From Kitasatospora sp040298565 (GTDB taxonomy: Bacteria > Actinomycetota > Actinomycetes > Streptomycetales > Streptomycetaceae): a stretch of 64,000 nucleotides of DNA. Positions 36,066-47,681 of this stretch are shown in pieces. The stretch spans positions 14,199 through 78,198 of the forward strand of contig NZ_JBEPAK010000006.1 of the NCBI RefSeq assembly GCF_040298565.1. The letters are read 5' to 3'. Made by a program: the position numbers and the translations under genes. The notes below the pieces were generated by a model. The model saw nothing but the letters and a program-made list of their open reading frames with translations. It had not been told where the DNA came from and did not search any database. Each line of letters starts with the position of its first letter. Within the stretch, counting starts at the first letter, position 1.

Positions 36066-37295
36066 ATGAGCAGCGACCCGTGGGGCCGTGTGGACGAGCA
36101 GGGCACGGTGTACGTCAGGACGGCCGACGGCGAACGGGCCGTGGGTTCCTGGCAGGCCGGCTCGCCCGAGGAGGCCCTCGCCTACTTCGAGCGCAAGTAC
36201 CAGGGCATCGAGGTGGAGATCGGCCTGCTGGAGAAGCGGGTGCGCACCACCGACCTGGCGGCCAAGGACGCCCAGACCGCGCTGGAGCACCTCCGCGCGC
36301 AGGTGACCGAGGGGCACGCGGTGGGTGACCTGGACGCGCTGGCCAAGCGGCTGGACACGCTCGCCGGTGAGATCGAGAGCCGGCGCGAGCAGCGCAAGGC
36401 CGCTCGCGCCAAGGCCCAGGACGAGACCCGCGCCGCCAAGGAGGCCCTGGTCTCGGAGGCCGAGCAGCTCGCCGAGTCGACCCAGTGGCGGGAGGCCGGG
36501 GACCGGCTGCGCGCCCTGGTGGAGACCTGGAAGGGCCTGCCCCGGCTGGACCGCAAGAGCGACGACGAGCTGTGGCACCGCTTCTCGCACGCCCGCTCGG
36601 TCTTCTCCAAGCACCGCAAGGCGCACTTCGCCACCCTGGACGCCGAGCGCGAGCAGGCCCGGCAGACCAAGGAGGCGCTGGTCGCCGAGGCCGAGGCGCT
36701 GTCCTCGTCCACCGACTGGGGCACCACCGCCGCCGCCTACCGCGACCTGATGGCGCGCTGGAAGGCCGCCGGCCGGGCGCAGCGCGACGTCGAGGACGAG
36801 CTGTGGGCGCGGTTCCGCGGCGCTCAGGACGTCTTCTTCCAGGCCCGTTCGGCGGTGTTCAGCGAGCGGGACGCCGAGCAGGTGGCCAACCAGAAGCTCA
36901 AGGAGGCGCTGGCGGCCGAGGCCGAGGCGATCCTGCCGATCACCGACCTGAAGGCCGCCAAGGCCGCGCTGCGCGACGTCAACGAGCGCTGGGAGGCGAT
37001 CGGGCACGTGCCGCGCGACGTCCGTCCGAAGCTGGACGGCCGGCTGAACGCGGTGGAGCGGGCGATCCGCGAGGCCGAGGAGGCCGAGTGGAAGCGCTCC
37101 AACCCGGAGGCCAAGGCCCGTGCGGCCGGCATGGTGGGCCTGTTCCAGGCGAAGGCCGACAAGCTCCAGGCCGACCTGGACAAGGCCCGCGCGGCGGGCA
37201 ACAGCTCCAGGGCCGCCAAGCTGGAGTCCGAGCTGGCGGGCGTGCGGACCCTGCTGGAGCAGGCGCACAAGAGCCAGGAGGAGTTCAGCGGCTGA
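36066..37295 (+). CDS. DUF349 coiled-coil protein
   Basis: 409 aa, highly charged. Three to four DUF349 repeats are seen, for example DELWHRFSHARSVFSKHRKA and DELWARFRGAQDVFFQARSA, between long helices (EALVAEAEALSSSTDWG). Probable extended coiled coil in the cytoplasm; function unknown in bacteria. ATG at 36066 has GGAGG nine bases upstream; the longer frame from 35439 crosses the upstream gene. Next to relA but read toward it, with a shared terminator. Confidence 0.88.
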   Translation: MSSDPWGRVDEQGTVYVRTADGERAVGSWQAGSPEEALAYFERKYQGIEVEIGLLEKRVRTTDLAAKDAQTALEHLRAQVTEGHAVGDLDALAKRLDTLAGEIESRREQRKAARAKAQDETRAAKEALVSEAEQLAESTQWREAGDRLRALVETWKGLPRLDRKSDDELWHRFSHARSVFSKHRKAHFATLDAEREQARQTKEALVAEAEALSSSTDWGTTAAAYRDLMARWKAAGRAQRDVEDELWARFRGAQDVFFQARSAVFSERDAEQVANQKLKEALAAEAEAILPITDLKAAKAALRDVNERWEAIGHVPRDVRPKLDGRLNAVERAIREAEEAEWKRSNPEAKARAAGMVGLFQAKADKLQADLDKARAAGNSSRAAKLESELAGVRTLLEQAHKSQEEFSG

Positions 37296-37316
37296 TCCGT
37301 CAGCCGTAGGAACCCC

Positions 37317-37351
37317 GAAGGGGCCCCGGGTCGAGTACCCGGGGCCCCTTC
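37317..37351. terminator. bidirectional terminator between DUF349 gene and relA
   Basis: GAAGGGGCCCCGGGT (37317-37331) pairs perfectly with ACCCGGGGCCCCTTC (37337-37351) around CGAGT. Confidence 0.93.
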
Positions 37352-37372
37352 GCGTGTCCGCTCGTCCCGGTG

Positions 37373-39805
<2,433 letters not shown>

Positions 39806-39937
39806 GGACACTCCTCGGGGCACCGGGGCCGACCCCTGCCGGGCCCGTGACGTCCGGGGCACAACCGGGAGGGGATGAATCTTCATGGTACCGAGCCGGG
39901 CGGCCCGGTGTTCATCCGGCCGGGCGCGGAAACGGAA

Positions 39938-39966
39938 GACGGCGGTCGGATGATCCGACCGCCGTC
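39938..39966 (-). terminator. terminator after apt
   Basis: GACGGCGGTCGGAT and ATCCGACCGCCGTC form a palindrome centred on 39952, giving a stem of about 12 bp with a short loop, 28 bases after the apt stop. Confidence 0.85.
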
Positions 39967-39993
39967 CTTGGAACTCGTCCCCGAGGCCGCGCC

Positions 39994-40545
39994 TCAGACC
40001 GTGACCAGCGTCTCCAGCGGGGCGCCGTCCAGGTGCCCGGCCAGCCGCTCGCGGCCGTCCAGGAAGCCCAGCTCCATCAGCACCACGACGCCCACCAGCT
40101 CGGCGCCGGCCTCCTTCACCAGGTCCAGCGAGGCGCCGATGGTGCCGCCGGTGGCCAGCACGTCGTCCACCACCAGCACCTTCTCACCGGGCGCGAAGGC
40201 GTCGCACTGCACCTCCAGCGTCGCCGAGCCGTACTCCAGCTCGTACGTACGCCGGAACACCTCGCCGGGCAGCTTGCCCGCCTTGCGGATCGGCACGAAG
40301 CCCAGCCCGGCCGCGAAGGCCGCCGGAGCCGCCAGCACGAAGCCGCGCGCCTCCAGGCCCACCACCTTGGTCGCCCCGAGCTCCCCCGCCCGGTCGGCCA
40401 GCGCCCGGGTCAGGGCGCCGAACGCCTCGGCGTCGGCGAGCAGCGGCGCGATGTCCTTGAACAGCACGCCGGGCTTGGGGTAGTCCGGGACATCCCGGAT
40501 CCGGCTGTTCAGCAGCTCGGCCAGGGCGGTGTCGGCGGTGGTCAC
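39994..40545 (-). CDS. apt: Adenine phosphoribosyltransferase
   Basis: 183 aa. VPDYPKPGVLFKDIAPLL at the N-terminus, VGLEARGFVLAAPAA and the PRPP loop VLVVDDVLATGGT are all characteristic. Converts adenine and PRPP to AMP. GTG start with AAGGA six bases upstream; secF ends 25 bases before it, so secD-secF-apt probably form one transcript ahead of relA, as in other actinobacteria. Confidence 0.97.
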   Translation of the reverse strand: MTTADTALAELLNSRIRDVPDYPKPGVLFKDIAPLLADAEAFGALTRALADRAGELGATKVVGLEARGFVLAAPAAFAAGLGFVPIRKAGKLPGEVFRRTYELEYGSATLEVQCDAFAPGEKVLVVDDVLATGGTIGASLDLVKEAGAELVGVVVLMELGFLDGRERLAGHLDGAPLETLVTV

Positions 40546-40570
40546 GGTGTGTCCTTAGGTGTGGTCGGAA

Positions 40571-41668
40571 TCAGCGCTTGGTGGACGGACGGCCCTTGGC
40601 CCGCGCGGCACCGGCCGCCCGACCGCGCTGACCGACCATACCCGCGGGCTGGTCCTCGTCCGCACCCTCGTCCGACGGCGCCGCGGCCTCGGCGGCCTTG
40701 GCGGCGGCCGCGGCCCGGTGCTGCAGGACCCGCTTGCGCAGGGCCTTCAGCTGCGGCTGCTCCTCCTTGAGCTGCGCCAGCAGCGGGGTGGCGACGCAGA
40801 TCGAGGAGTAGGCACCGGCCGCGAGGCCGATGAACAGCGCGAGCGAGATGTCGTTCAGGGTGCCGGCGCCCAGGATGCCGCCGCCGATGAACAGCAGTGC
40901 CGCGACCGGGAGGAGCGCCACGACGGTGGTGTTGAGCGAACGCACCAGGGTCTGGTTGAGGCCCGCGTTGGCCGCCTCGCTGTAGGTGAGCTTGTTCTGC
41001 TTGGCGATGTCCTTGGTGTTCTCCTTCACGGTGTCGAAGACGACGACCGTGTCGTAGAGCGAGTACCCGAGGATCGTGAGGAACCCGATCACCGTACCGG
41101 GGGTGACCTCGAAGCCCACTAGGGCGTACACACCGATGGTGATCAGCAGGTCGTGGATCAGGGCGACCAGGGCGGCCACCGCCATCCGCCACTCGAAGGC
41201 GATCGCCAGGTAGGCCGTCACCAGGATCATGAAGATGATCAGGCCGGTGAGGGCCTTCTGGGAGATCTGCTTGCCCCAGCTGGGGCCGATGACCTGGGCC
41301 TCGACGGTGTCCAGCGGCACGCCGACCTTCTCGGCGAGCTGCGAGCGGACCTCGTCGGCGCTCTTGGTCTCCTCGGTGCTGACCTGGATGCGGATCTTGC
41401 CGTTGTCGGTCGACTGCACCAGCGGGTGCGAGGAGACGACCTGGTCGGCCTTCTCCTGCGCCTGCGAGACGGTCAGGCCCGGCTTGGACACGGTGTAGAC
41501 CGAGCCGCCCTTGAACTCGATGCCCAGGTGCAGGCCCATGGCCAGGCCGATCGCCGCGATGAGCACGATCGCACCGGAGATCGAGTACCAGAGCTTGCGG
41601 CGCCCGACGAAGTCGAAGCTGACCTCGCCCTGGTAGAGCCGGTGGCCCAGATTGGAGAAGCGCGACAC
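40571..41668 (-). CDS. secF: SecF, Sec translocon accessory subunit
   Basis: 365 aa with six membrane helices: first helix ISGAIVLIAAIGLAMGLHLG, periplasmic-side motif GIEFKGGSVYTV and the D-G-rich TM4 region VIGFLTILGYSLYDTVVVFD typical of SecF. With SecD it uses the proton-motive force to help complete protein export. GTG start with AAGGAGG nine bases upstream, 4 bp after secD. C-terminal tail is basic and Ala-rich (about 50 residues). Confidence 0.97.
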   Translation of the reverse strand: MSRFSNLGHRLYQGEVSFDFVGRRKLWYSISGAIVLIAAIGLAMGLHLGIEFKGGSVYTVSKPGLTVSQAQEKADQVVSSHPLVQSTDNGKIRIQVSTEETKSADEVRSQLAEKVGVPLDTVEAQVIGPSWGKQISQKALTGLIIFMILVTAYLAIAFEWRMAVAALVALIHDLLITIGVYALVGFEVTPGTVIGFLTILGYSLYDTVVVFDTVKENTKDIAKQNKLTYSEAANAGLNQTLVRSLNTTVVALLPVAALLFIGGGILGAGTLNDISLALFIGLAAGAYSSICVATPLLAQLKEEQPQLKALRKRVLQHRAAAAAKAAEAAAPSDEGADEDQPAGMVGQRGRAAGAARAKGRPSTKR

Positions 41669-41672
41669 GGTG

Positions 41673-43514
41673 TCAGGCCTCCTTCACGGCGGCAGAGGAG
41701 GGGCTACGACGACGGCTGCTGCGCAGCGGCGGGCGGGCGCCCAGCCGCTTCGGGTCCAGGCCGGACCACGGGTGGCCGTCGGCGAAGAACTTGCGCCGGG
41801 CCAGCAGCGTGATCAGGGGCTTGGTGAAGAGGAAGATCACCACGACGTCGAGCGCGGTGGTCAGCCCCAGGGTGAAGGCGAAGCCCTGGACCTTGCCGAC
41901 CGAGACCACGTAGAGCACCGCGGCACAGAGGAAGGACACGAAGTCCGACACCAGGATGGTGCGGCGGGCGCGCGGCCAGGCCCGCTGGACCGCCGGGCGC
42001 AGCGGGGCGCCCTCGCGGACCTCGTCGCGGATGCGCTCGAAGTACACGATGAAGGAGTCGGCGGTGATGCCGATCGCGACGATCGCGCCGCAGACCGCCG
42101 GCAGGTTCAGCGCGAAGCCGATCCCGCCGCCGAGCAGGCTCATGATCGAGTAGGTCAGGATCGCCGAGACGATCAGACCGGCGATCGAGACCAGGCCGAG
42201 GCCGCGGTAGTAGACCAGCGAGTAGGCGACCACCAGCAGCATGCCGATCGCGCCGGCGATCAGGCCGGCCTCGAGCTGGTCGCTGCCCAGCGCCGGGGAG
42301 ACGGTGGTGATGTCGCTCTGGGCGAACTCCAGCGGCAGGGCGCCGTAGCTCAGCACGTTGGCGAGGTCCTGCGCCTCGGCCTGGGTGAAGCGGCCGGTGA
42401 TGACCGCGCTGCCGCCCGGGATCGCGCCGTTGACCTGCGGGTGCGAGACGACCTGGTTGTCCAGCACGATGGCGAACTGGTTGGTCGGCGGGGTCTGGGT
42501 GGCCAGCTGGCCGGTGACCTTGGAGAAGGCGTCGGTGCCGGCGCCGTTGAACTGCAGCTGGACCTGCCAGCCGGCCCCGGTCTGGGTGTCGAGGCTGGCC
42601 TGGGCCTTGGAGACGTCCGAGCCCTTCACGGCGACGGGGCCGAGGGCCAGCTTCTCGTAGTAGCCGTTCTCGGCCTTCTGGGAGCAGGCCACCATGGCCT
42701 TGTCCTCGGTGCTGGTCTGGGCGGTGCGCATCTCGGGCTTGGAGCAGTCGAGGGCGGCGAAGGCGGCGGACAGCTCCGGCGGGACGGTGCCCTGGGTCAT
42801 CGCGGCGCTCAGGTCGGCGGCGCTCGGCGGGGTGGCCGGGGCGCTCGGGGTGCCGGTGGCGGAGGGCGCCGCGGAGCCGGTGGCGGACGGGGCGGTGCTC
42901 GCCCCGGTGGCGGCGGCCGACGGGCTGGCGGCCTCGGCGGCCAGCGCCTCACCGACGGCACGGCCCTGCTTGGTGGCGCTCGGGGAGGCCGTCGGGGCGT
43001 GGCTGGCGGAGGAGCTCGCACCTGCCGAGGCGGTCGGGGCGGCGCTGCCGGACGGCGCGGCGCTCGGGGTGCCGGAGGCGCCGGCGGACGGCGTCCCGGT
43101 GGGCGCGGGCGGGGTGACGCCGCTCGGCGCCACGGCCAGGACCGGACGGAAGTACAGCTTCGCGGTGGTGCCGACCTGGTCGGCCGCGTTCTGCCGGTCG
43201 CCGCCCTTGGGGATGTTCACGATGATCGTGCTGTCGCCCTGGGTCTGGACCTCCGCCTCGGAGACACCCATGCCGTTGACGCGGCGCTCGATGATCCCGA
43301 CGGCGATGTCCATGTTGGACTTGTTGACCGCCTTGGGGTCGGTCGACTTCGCGGTCAGCGTGATGCTGGTGCCACCGGCGAGGTCGATTCCGAGCCGGGG
43401 CTTGGTGTTGCCCGTCCCGAACATGAGGGCGACCAGTCCGACGGTGACGACCAGGATGAGGGCCAGCGCCCGCCCTGGGTAGCCGTCGCGCGGGCGCGAC
43501 TTGGGTGTTGCCAC
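41673..43514 (-). CDS. secD: SecD, Sec translocon accessory subunit with Ala/Ser/Pro insert
   Basis: 613 aa: first helix ALALILVVTVGLVALMFG, then GIDLAGGTSITLTAKST, large outer domain and five C-terminal helices (LVSIAGLIVSAILTYSIMS, AIVAIGITADSFIVYFERI). Between about residues 137 and 225 lies a low-complexity Ala/Ser/Thr/Pro insert in the outer domain. GTG at 43514 preferred: GGGAG 11 bases ahead. It is upstream of secF and downstream of yajC, the usual order yajC-secD-secF. Confidence 0.95.
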   Translation of the reverse strand: MATPKSRPRDGYPGRALALILVVTVGLVALMFGTGNTKPRLGIDLAGGTSITLTAKSTDPKAVNKSNMDIAVGIIERRVNGMGVSEAEVQTQGDSTIIVNIPKGGDRQNAADQVGTTAKLYFRPVLAVAPSGVTPPAPTGTPSAGASGTPSAAPSGSAAPTASAGASSSASHAPTASPSATKQGRAVGEALAAEAASPSAAATGASTAPSATGSAAPSATGTPSAPATPPSAADLSAAMTQGTVPPELSAAFAALDCSKPEMRTAQTSTEDKAMVACSQKAENGYYEKLALGPVAVKGSDVSKAQASLDTQTGAGWQVQLQFNGAGTDAFSKVTGQLATQTPPTNQFAIVLDNQVVSHPQVNGAIPGGSAVITGRFTQAEAQDLANVLSYGALPLEFAQSDITTVSPALGSDQLEAGLIAGAIGMLLVVAYSLVYYRGLGLVSIAGLIVSAILTYSIMSLLGGGIGFALNLPAVCGAIVAIGITADSFIVYFERIRDEVREGAPLRPAVQRAWPRARRTILVSDFVSFLCAAVLYVVSVGKVQGFAFTLGLTTALDVVVIFLFTKPLITLLARRKFFADGHPWSGLDPKRLGARPPLRSSRRRSPSSAAVKEA

Positions 43515-43661
43515 CTTGCTCGTTTCTCCCTGTCCATGCCACATCCCCGACCGGACCCCCGTCCGGCTCGTGGCGGGACGGGGGCATGGCGGTTCTGCGG
43601 CCCTGAGGTCCTGTGGGCTCGCGGCACGGTGCCGCGCGGCCTGGCGGTTGCCCGGCCGTAC

Positions 43662-44069
43662 TTACTTGCTCGCGGGAGCCCCGCCCTCGGCATCGCCCTT
43701 CTCGGCGCTGTCCTTGGTGAGCGACAGCGGCTTGTCCTCGGCCGGTGCGGCGTCCGCGTCCTCGGCCTCCGGCTCGGGCAGCTCGTCATCGGCGGGGCGG
43801 CCGTTGATGATCGCGTCGTACTCCTGGGGGTCCAGGACGGCCGCGACCGCGCTCTTGGTGAAGTGGGTGACCACGCCGGGAGCGATCTCCAGCTCGACGG
43901 TCTCGTCGTTGACCGCCTTCACCTGGGCATACAGGCCGCCGATGGTGCGCACCCCCGCCCCGGGCTCCAGCGCCGTCTGCATCTGCTGCATCTGCGACTG
44001 GCGCTTCTTCTGCGACCGGAACATGAGCACGATCGCGATGATCGGGAGGAGAAGGATGATGAGGTTCAC
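43662..44069 (-). CDS. yajC: YajC, Sec preprotein translocase subunit
   Basis: 135 aa: one N-terminal helix LIILLLPIIAIVLMFRSQKK followed by the conserved GAGVRTIGGLYAQVKAVNDE barrel and an acidic tail. Part of the SecDF-YajC complex. GTG start. Gap to secD is 147 bp, but the direction and context suggest one unit. Confidence 0.94.
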   Translation of the reverse strand: MNLIILLLPIIAIVLMFRSQKKRQSQMQQMQTALEPGAGVRTIGGLYAQVKAVNDETVELEIAPGVVTHFTKSAVAAVLDPQEYDAIINGRPADDELPEPEAEDADAAPAEDKPLSLTKDSAEKGDAEGGAPASK

Positions 44070-44329
44070 TGCAGCCAGGGTCCTTTACGGGCCGCCGCCC
44101 GGCGGCCTGTGTGGTATGAGTCGGCCCGTCAGGTGAGAGGGGCGGTCCGGCGGAGTCTAGGCGACCCCGAACTGATCGGACAACGCCAAGCATCGCATCC
44201 TGCCGCCGAAAGTGGCGACCCTCCGTCTGCACGGTTTCCCCGACTTTCTCCCGCGGCTCCTCCCCTCGGTGCGGCGGCGCCCCGGCCCGGGAACGGTGGA
44301 CACCTCTCACCCGTTCGGCCCCGGGCCGG

Positions 44330-45415
44330 TCAACTTCCGTCCGCGGGGAACAGCTCCGGCTGGGCCGTCGGCCCGCCGCGACCGGTCTGGACCGGCGGGG
44401 TCCGTACCGGCGGGGTCAGGCCGAGGTGCTGCCAGGCGGCGGCGGTGGCGACCCGGCCGCGCGGGGTGCGGGCGAGCAGGCCCTCGCGAACCAGGAAGGG
44501 CTCGGCCACCTCCTCGACCGTCTCGGCCTCCTCCCCCACGGCGACCGCGAGCGTCGACAGACCCACCGGACCGCCGCCGAACAGCCGCAGCAGCGCGTCC
44601 AGCACGGCGCGGTCCAGCCGGTCCAGTCCCCGGGCGTCGACCTCGTAGACGTCCAGCGCCTGGGCGGCGATCCGAGCGGTGACCACGCCGTCGTGCCGGA
44701 CCTGGGCGTAGTCGCGGACCCGGCGCAGCAGCCGGTTGGCGATGCGCGGGGTGCCGCGCGAGCGCCCGGCGATCTCGGCGGCACCGGCCGGGTCCATCTC
44801 GACGTCCAGCAGGGCGGCCGAGCGGTGCACCACCCGCTCCAGCTCGTGCGGGGCGTAGAACTCCATGTGCCCGGTGAAGCCGAAGCGGTCCCGCAGCGGC
44901 GGGGGCAGCAGCCCCGCCCGGGTGGTGGCGCCGACCAGGGTGAAGGGCGGCAGCTCCAGGGGGATGGCGGTGGCGCCCGGCCCCTTGCCGACGATCACGT
45001 CGACCCGGAAGTCCTCCATCGCCATGTAGAGCATCTCCTCGGCCGGCCGGGACATCCGGTGGATCTCGTCGAGGAAGAGCACCTCGCCCTCGGTGAGCGA
45101 GGAGAGGATCGCCGCGAGGTCTCCCGCGTGCTGGATCGCCGGGCCGGAGGTGATCCGGATCGGGGCGCCCAGCTCAGCGGCGATGATCATGGACAGGGTG
45201 GTCTTGCCGAGTCCGGGCGGCCCGCTCAGCAGCACGTGGTCGGGTGCGCTGCCGCGCTTGCGGGCGGCCTGGAGCACCAGGGACAGCTGCTCGCGCACCC
45301 GCTCCTGGCCGATGAACTCCTCCAGCAGCTTGGGGCGCAGCGCCGCCTCCACCGCCTGGTCCTCGCCGTCGGCGGCCGCCGTCACCAGCCGGTCCGCGGG
45401 TTCCGGGTCGTACAT
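44330..45415 (-). CDS. ruvB: RuvB Holliday-junction branch-migration ATPase
   Basis: 361 aa. Walker A LSGPPGLGKTTLSMIIA, Walker B VLFLDEIHRMSRPAEE, sensor LVGATTRAGLLPPPLRDRFG and the winged-helix tail. ATG at 45415 has GGAG nine bases upstream; an upstream TTG has none. Works with RuvA on four-way junctions. Follows ruvA by 73 bp in the order ruvC-ruvA-ruvB. Confidence 0.98.
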   Translation of the reverse strand: MYDPEPADRLVTAAADGEDQAVEAALRPKLLEEFIGQERVREQLSLVLQAARKRGSAPDHVLLSGPPGLGKTTLSMIIAAELGAPIRITSGPAIQHAGDLAAILSSLTEGEVLFLDEIHRMSRPAEEMLYMAMEDFRVDVIVGKGPGATAIPLELPPFTLVGATTRAGLLPPPLRDRFGFTGHMEFYAPHELERVVHRSAALLDVEMDPAGAAEIAGRSRGTPRIANRLLRRVRDYAQVRHDGVVTARIAAQALDVYEVDARGLDRLDRAVLDALLRLFGGGPVGLSTLAVAVGEEAETVEEVAEPFLVREGLLARTPRGRVATAAAWQHLGLTPPVRTPPVQTGRGGPTAQPELFPADGS

Positions 45416-45488
45416 CCTCGGGGGCTCCAAAGTGTGCGGTGTCGACAAACAGACAGATCGTCAGGGGGCGTCGGGGATCGGCGGTGGC

Positions 45489-46100
45489 TCAGCGGGCGCG
45501 GTTGAGGCCGCGCAGCGCCAGCCGGAGCAGGGCCCCGACGTCCGGCGTCTGCTGGGCCTCGGCCTCCGGGGTGACCGCCGCGACCGCCTCGTCCGCCTCG
45601 CGGGGGGCGTAGCCGAGGCCGGTCAGCGCGGAGTGCAGCTGCTCGCTCCACGGCGCCGGGCCGACGGCGACCGGCTTCTGCGCGGGCACCGCGCCGTGCG
45701 GGGCGCCCAGCTTGTCCTTGTACTCCAGCAGCAGCTTGGCCGCCTTCGCCTTGCCGATGCCCGGCACGGCGATCAGCGCCTTCTCGTCCCCGCCCGCGAC
45801 CGCGGCGCGCAGCGCGTCGGGGCTGTGCACCCCGAGGATCGCCTGCGCCAGCTTGGGGCCGACGCCCGGCGCGGCCTGGAGGATCTCGAACACCGCGCGC
45901 TCGTCGTCGTCGGCGAAGCCGAACAGGGTCAGCGAGTCCTCCCGGACCACGAGCGAGGTGGCCAGCCGGGCCGGCTCGCCCAGCCGCAGTCCGGCCAGGG
46001 TGTTCGGGGTGCACTGCACGGCCATGCCGACCCCGCCGACCTCGACCACCGCGACACCGGAGGAGATGGCCGCCACAGGGCCTTGCACGAAGGCGATCAC
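45489..46100 (-). CDS. ruvA: RuvA Holliday-junction DNA-binding subunit
   Basis: 203 aa. OB domain (IAFVQGPVAAISSGVAVVEV), tandem helix-hairpin-helix region APGVGPKLAQAILGVHSPDA with VPGIGKAKAAKLLLEYKDKL, and C-terminal RuvB-binding domain. GTG overlaps the ruvC stop as GTGA; AAGGAA seven bases ahead. Confidence 0.96.
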   Translation of the reverse strand: MIAFVQGPVAAISSGVAVVEVGGVGMAVQCTPNTLAGLRLGEPARLATSLVVREDSLTLFGFADDDERAVFEILQAAPGVGPKLAQAILGVHSPDALRAAVAGGDEKALIAVPGIGKAKAAKLLLEYKDKLGAPHGAVPAQKPVAVGPAPWSEQLHSALTGLGYAPREADEAVAAVTPEAEAQQTPDVGALLRLALRGLNRAR

Positions 46101-46648
46101 CGGAAGGTTCCTTTCAGGGGCGTGGAGCGGGAGGTCGAGCGGGCGGCCCGGACGGCGGCCTCCAGGCGGTTGGTCGCCCCGCCGCGCCAGATGTGGCAGA
46201 TGGCCAGGGCCAGCGCGTCGGCGGCGTCGGCGGGCTTGGGCGGGGCGTCCAGCCGCAGCAGCCGCTGGACCATGGCCGTGACCTGCGCCTTGTCCGCCCG
46301 GCCCGAGCCGGTGACGGCGGCCTTGACCTCGCTCGGGGTGTGCAGGGTGACGGGGATGCCGCGCCGGGTGGCGCAGAGCATCGCGACCGCGCTGGCCTGG
46401 GCGGTGCCCATCACCGTCCGCACGTTGTGCTGGGCGAAGACCCGCTCGACCGCGACGAGGTCCGGCCGGTGCTCGTCCAGCCAGCCCTCGATCCCCTGCT
46501 CGACCAGCAGCAGCCGCTCTCCGATCTCGGCCTCGGCGGGCGTGCGCACCACGCCCACCCCGGCCATCCGCAGCGGCCGGCCCGGCGCCCCCTCGACCAC
46601 GCCGACCCCGCACCTGGTCAGCCCCGGGTCCACACCCAGCACCCGCAC
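46097..46648 (-). CDS. ruvC: RuvC Holliday-junction endonuclease
   Basis: 183 aa RNase H-like resolvase. Acidic active-site residues stand in VLGVDPGLTRCG, VAVERVFAQHNVRTV and DAADALALAICH. GTG start at 46648 puts the first catalytic Asp at residue 7, as expected. A 184-bp gap with a terminator separates it from yebC, so ruvCAB is its own unit. Confidence 0.96.
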   Translation of the reverse strand: MRVLGVDPGLTRCGVGVVEGAPGRPLRMAGVGVVRTPAEAEIGERLLLVEQGIEGWLDEHRPDLVAVERVFAQHNVRTVMGTAQASAVAMLCATRRGIPVTLHTPSEVKAAVTGSGRADKAQVTAMVQRLLRLDAPPKPADAADALALAICHIWRGGATNRLEAAVRAARSTSRSTPLKGTFR

Positions 46649-46775
46649 GTCGCGCCCCGCCTCTCCGCTCACCCGCCGTCGGCCTCCGGCGCTCCGGATC
46701 CGGTGCGCGGCGAAGGACCTCCGCAGGCTACCGCCCGGGTCCGACATCCGGGTCCGGCGACGCCGCCGACGACAC

Positions 46776-46807
46776 CGGCCCGGCGGTCCTGGGACCACCG
46801 GGCCGGG
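46776..46807 (-). terminator. terminator after yebC
   Basis: CCGGCCCGGCGGTCC and GGACCACCGGGCCGG (one mismatch) form a 15-bp arm pair with a tiny loop between the yebC stop and ruvC. Confidence 0.85.
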
Positions 46808-46832
46808 CTGTGAGAACGGTCGATCGGCGCCG

Positions 46833-47591
46833 TCACTCGGCGTCGAGCTGCGCACCGACCTCGTCGGGGATGTCGAAGTTGGCGAAGACGTTCTGCACGT
46901 CGTCGCTGTCCTCGAGCGCGTCGATCAGCTTGAGGATCTTGCGGGCGCCGTCCACGTCCAGCTCGACCTGCATGCTGGGGAGGAAGTTGGCCTCCGCCGA
47001 GTCGTAGTCGATGCCGGCGTCGACCAGCGCGCTGCGCACGTCGACCATCTTGGAGGCCTCGGAGATGATCTCGAAGGAGTCGCCGAGGTCGTTGATCTCC
47101 TCCGGGTCCTGGTCGAGGACGATCTCGAACAGCTTGTCCTCGTCCACGCCGTCGGCCTTGGGCACGATCACGACGCCCTTGCGGGTGAAGAGGTACGACA
47201 CCGAGCCCGGGTCGGCCATCGAGCCGCCGTTGCGGGTCATCGCGACGCGCACGTCGGAGGCGGCGCGGTTGCGGTTGTCCGTGAGGCACTCGATCAGGAC
47301 GGCGACGCCGTTCGGGCCGTAGCCCTCGTACATGATGGTCTGGTAGTCGGCGCCGCCGGCCTCGAGACCGCCACCGCGCTTGACGGCGCGGTTGATGTTG
47401 TCGATCGGGACGGAGCTCTTCTTCGCCTTCTGGATGGCGTCGTAGAGGGTCGGGTTGCCCGCCGGGTCGGGACCGCCGGTGCGCGCCGCCACCTCGATGT
47501 TCTTGATCATCTTGGCGAAGAGCTTGCCGCGCTTGGCGTCGATCACGGCCTTCTTGTGCTTGGTGGTAGCCCACTTAGAGTGGCCGGACAT
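46833..47591 (-). CDS. YebC/PmpR-family (TACO1-like) protein
   Basis: 252 aa with the exact family start MSGHSKWATTKHKKAVIDAK and RGKLFAKMIKNIEVAARTGG, central GGADYQTIMYEGYGPNGVA. Originally described as transcription regulators; more recent work on the family links it to translation of proline-rich stretches. That would fit with the EF-P gene and the proline-rich proteins in this genome. Strong AAGGAG six bases before ATG. It lies between pdxT and ruvC but ends in its own terminator. Confidence 0.96.
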   Translation of the reverse strand: MSGHSKWATTKHKKAVIDAKRGKLFAKMIKNIEVAARTGGPDPAGNPTLYDAIQKAKKSSVPIDNINRAVKRGGGLEAGGADYQTIMYEGYGPNGVAVLIECLTDNRNRAASDVRVAMTRNGGSMADPGSVSYLFTRKGVVIVPKADGVDEDKLFEIVLDQDPEEINDLGDSFEIISEASKMVDVRSALVDAGIDYDSAEANFLPSMQVELDVDGARKILKLIDALEDSDDVQNVFANFDIPDEVGAQLDAE

Positions 47592-47681
47592 CGCCAGCTC
47601 CTTTACGTCGCCAAAGGGAAATGAAACAGATGAGATCTTACCGGTGTCGTCACCGGTAAGACGCACACGGCCACCGACTCC

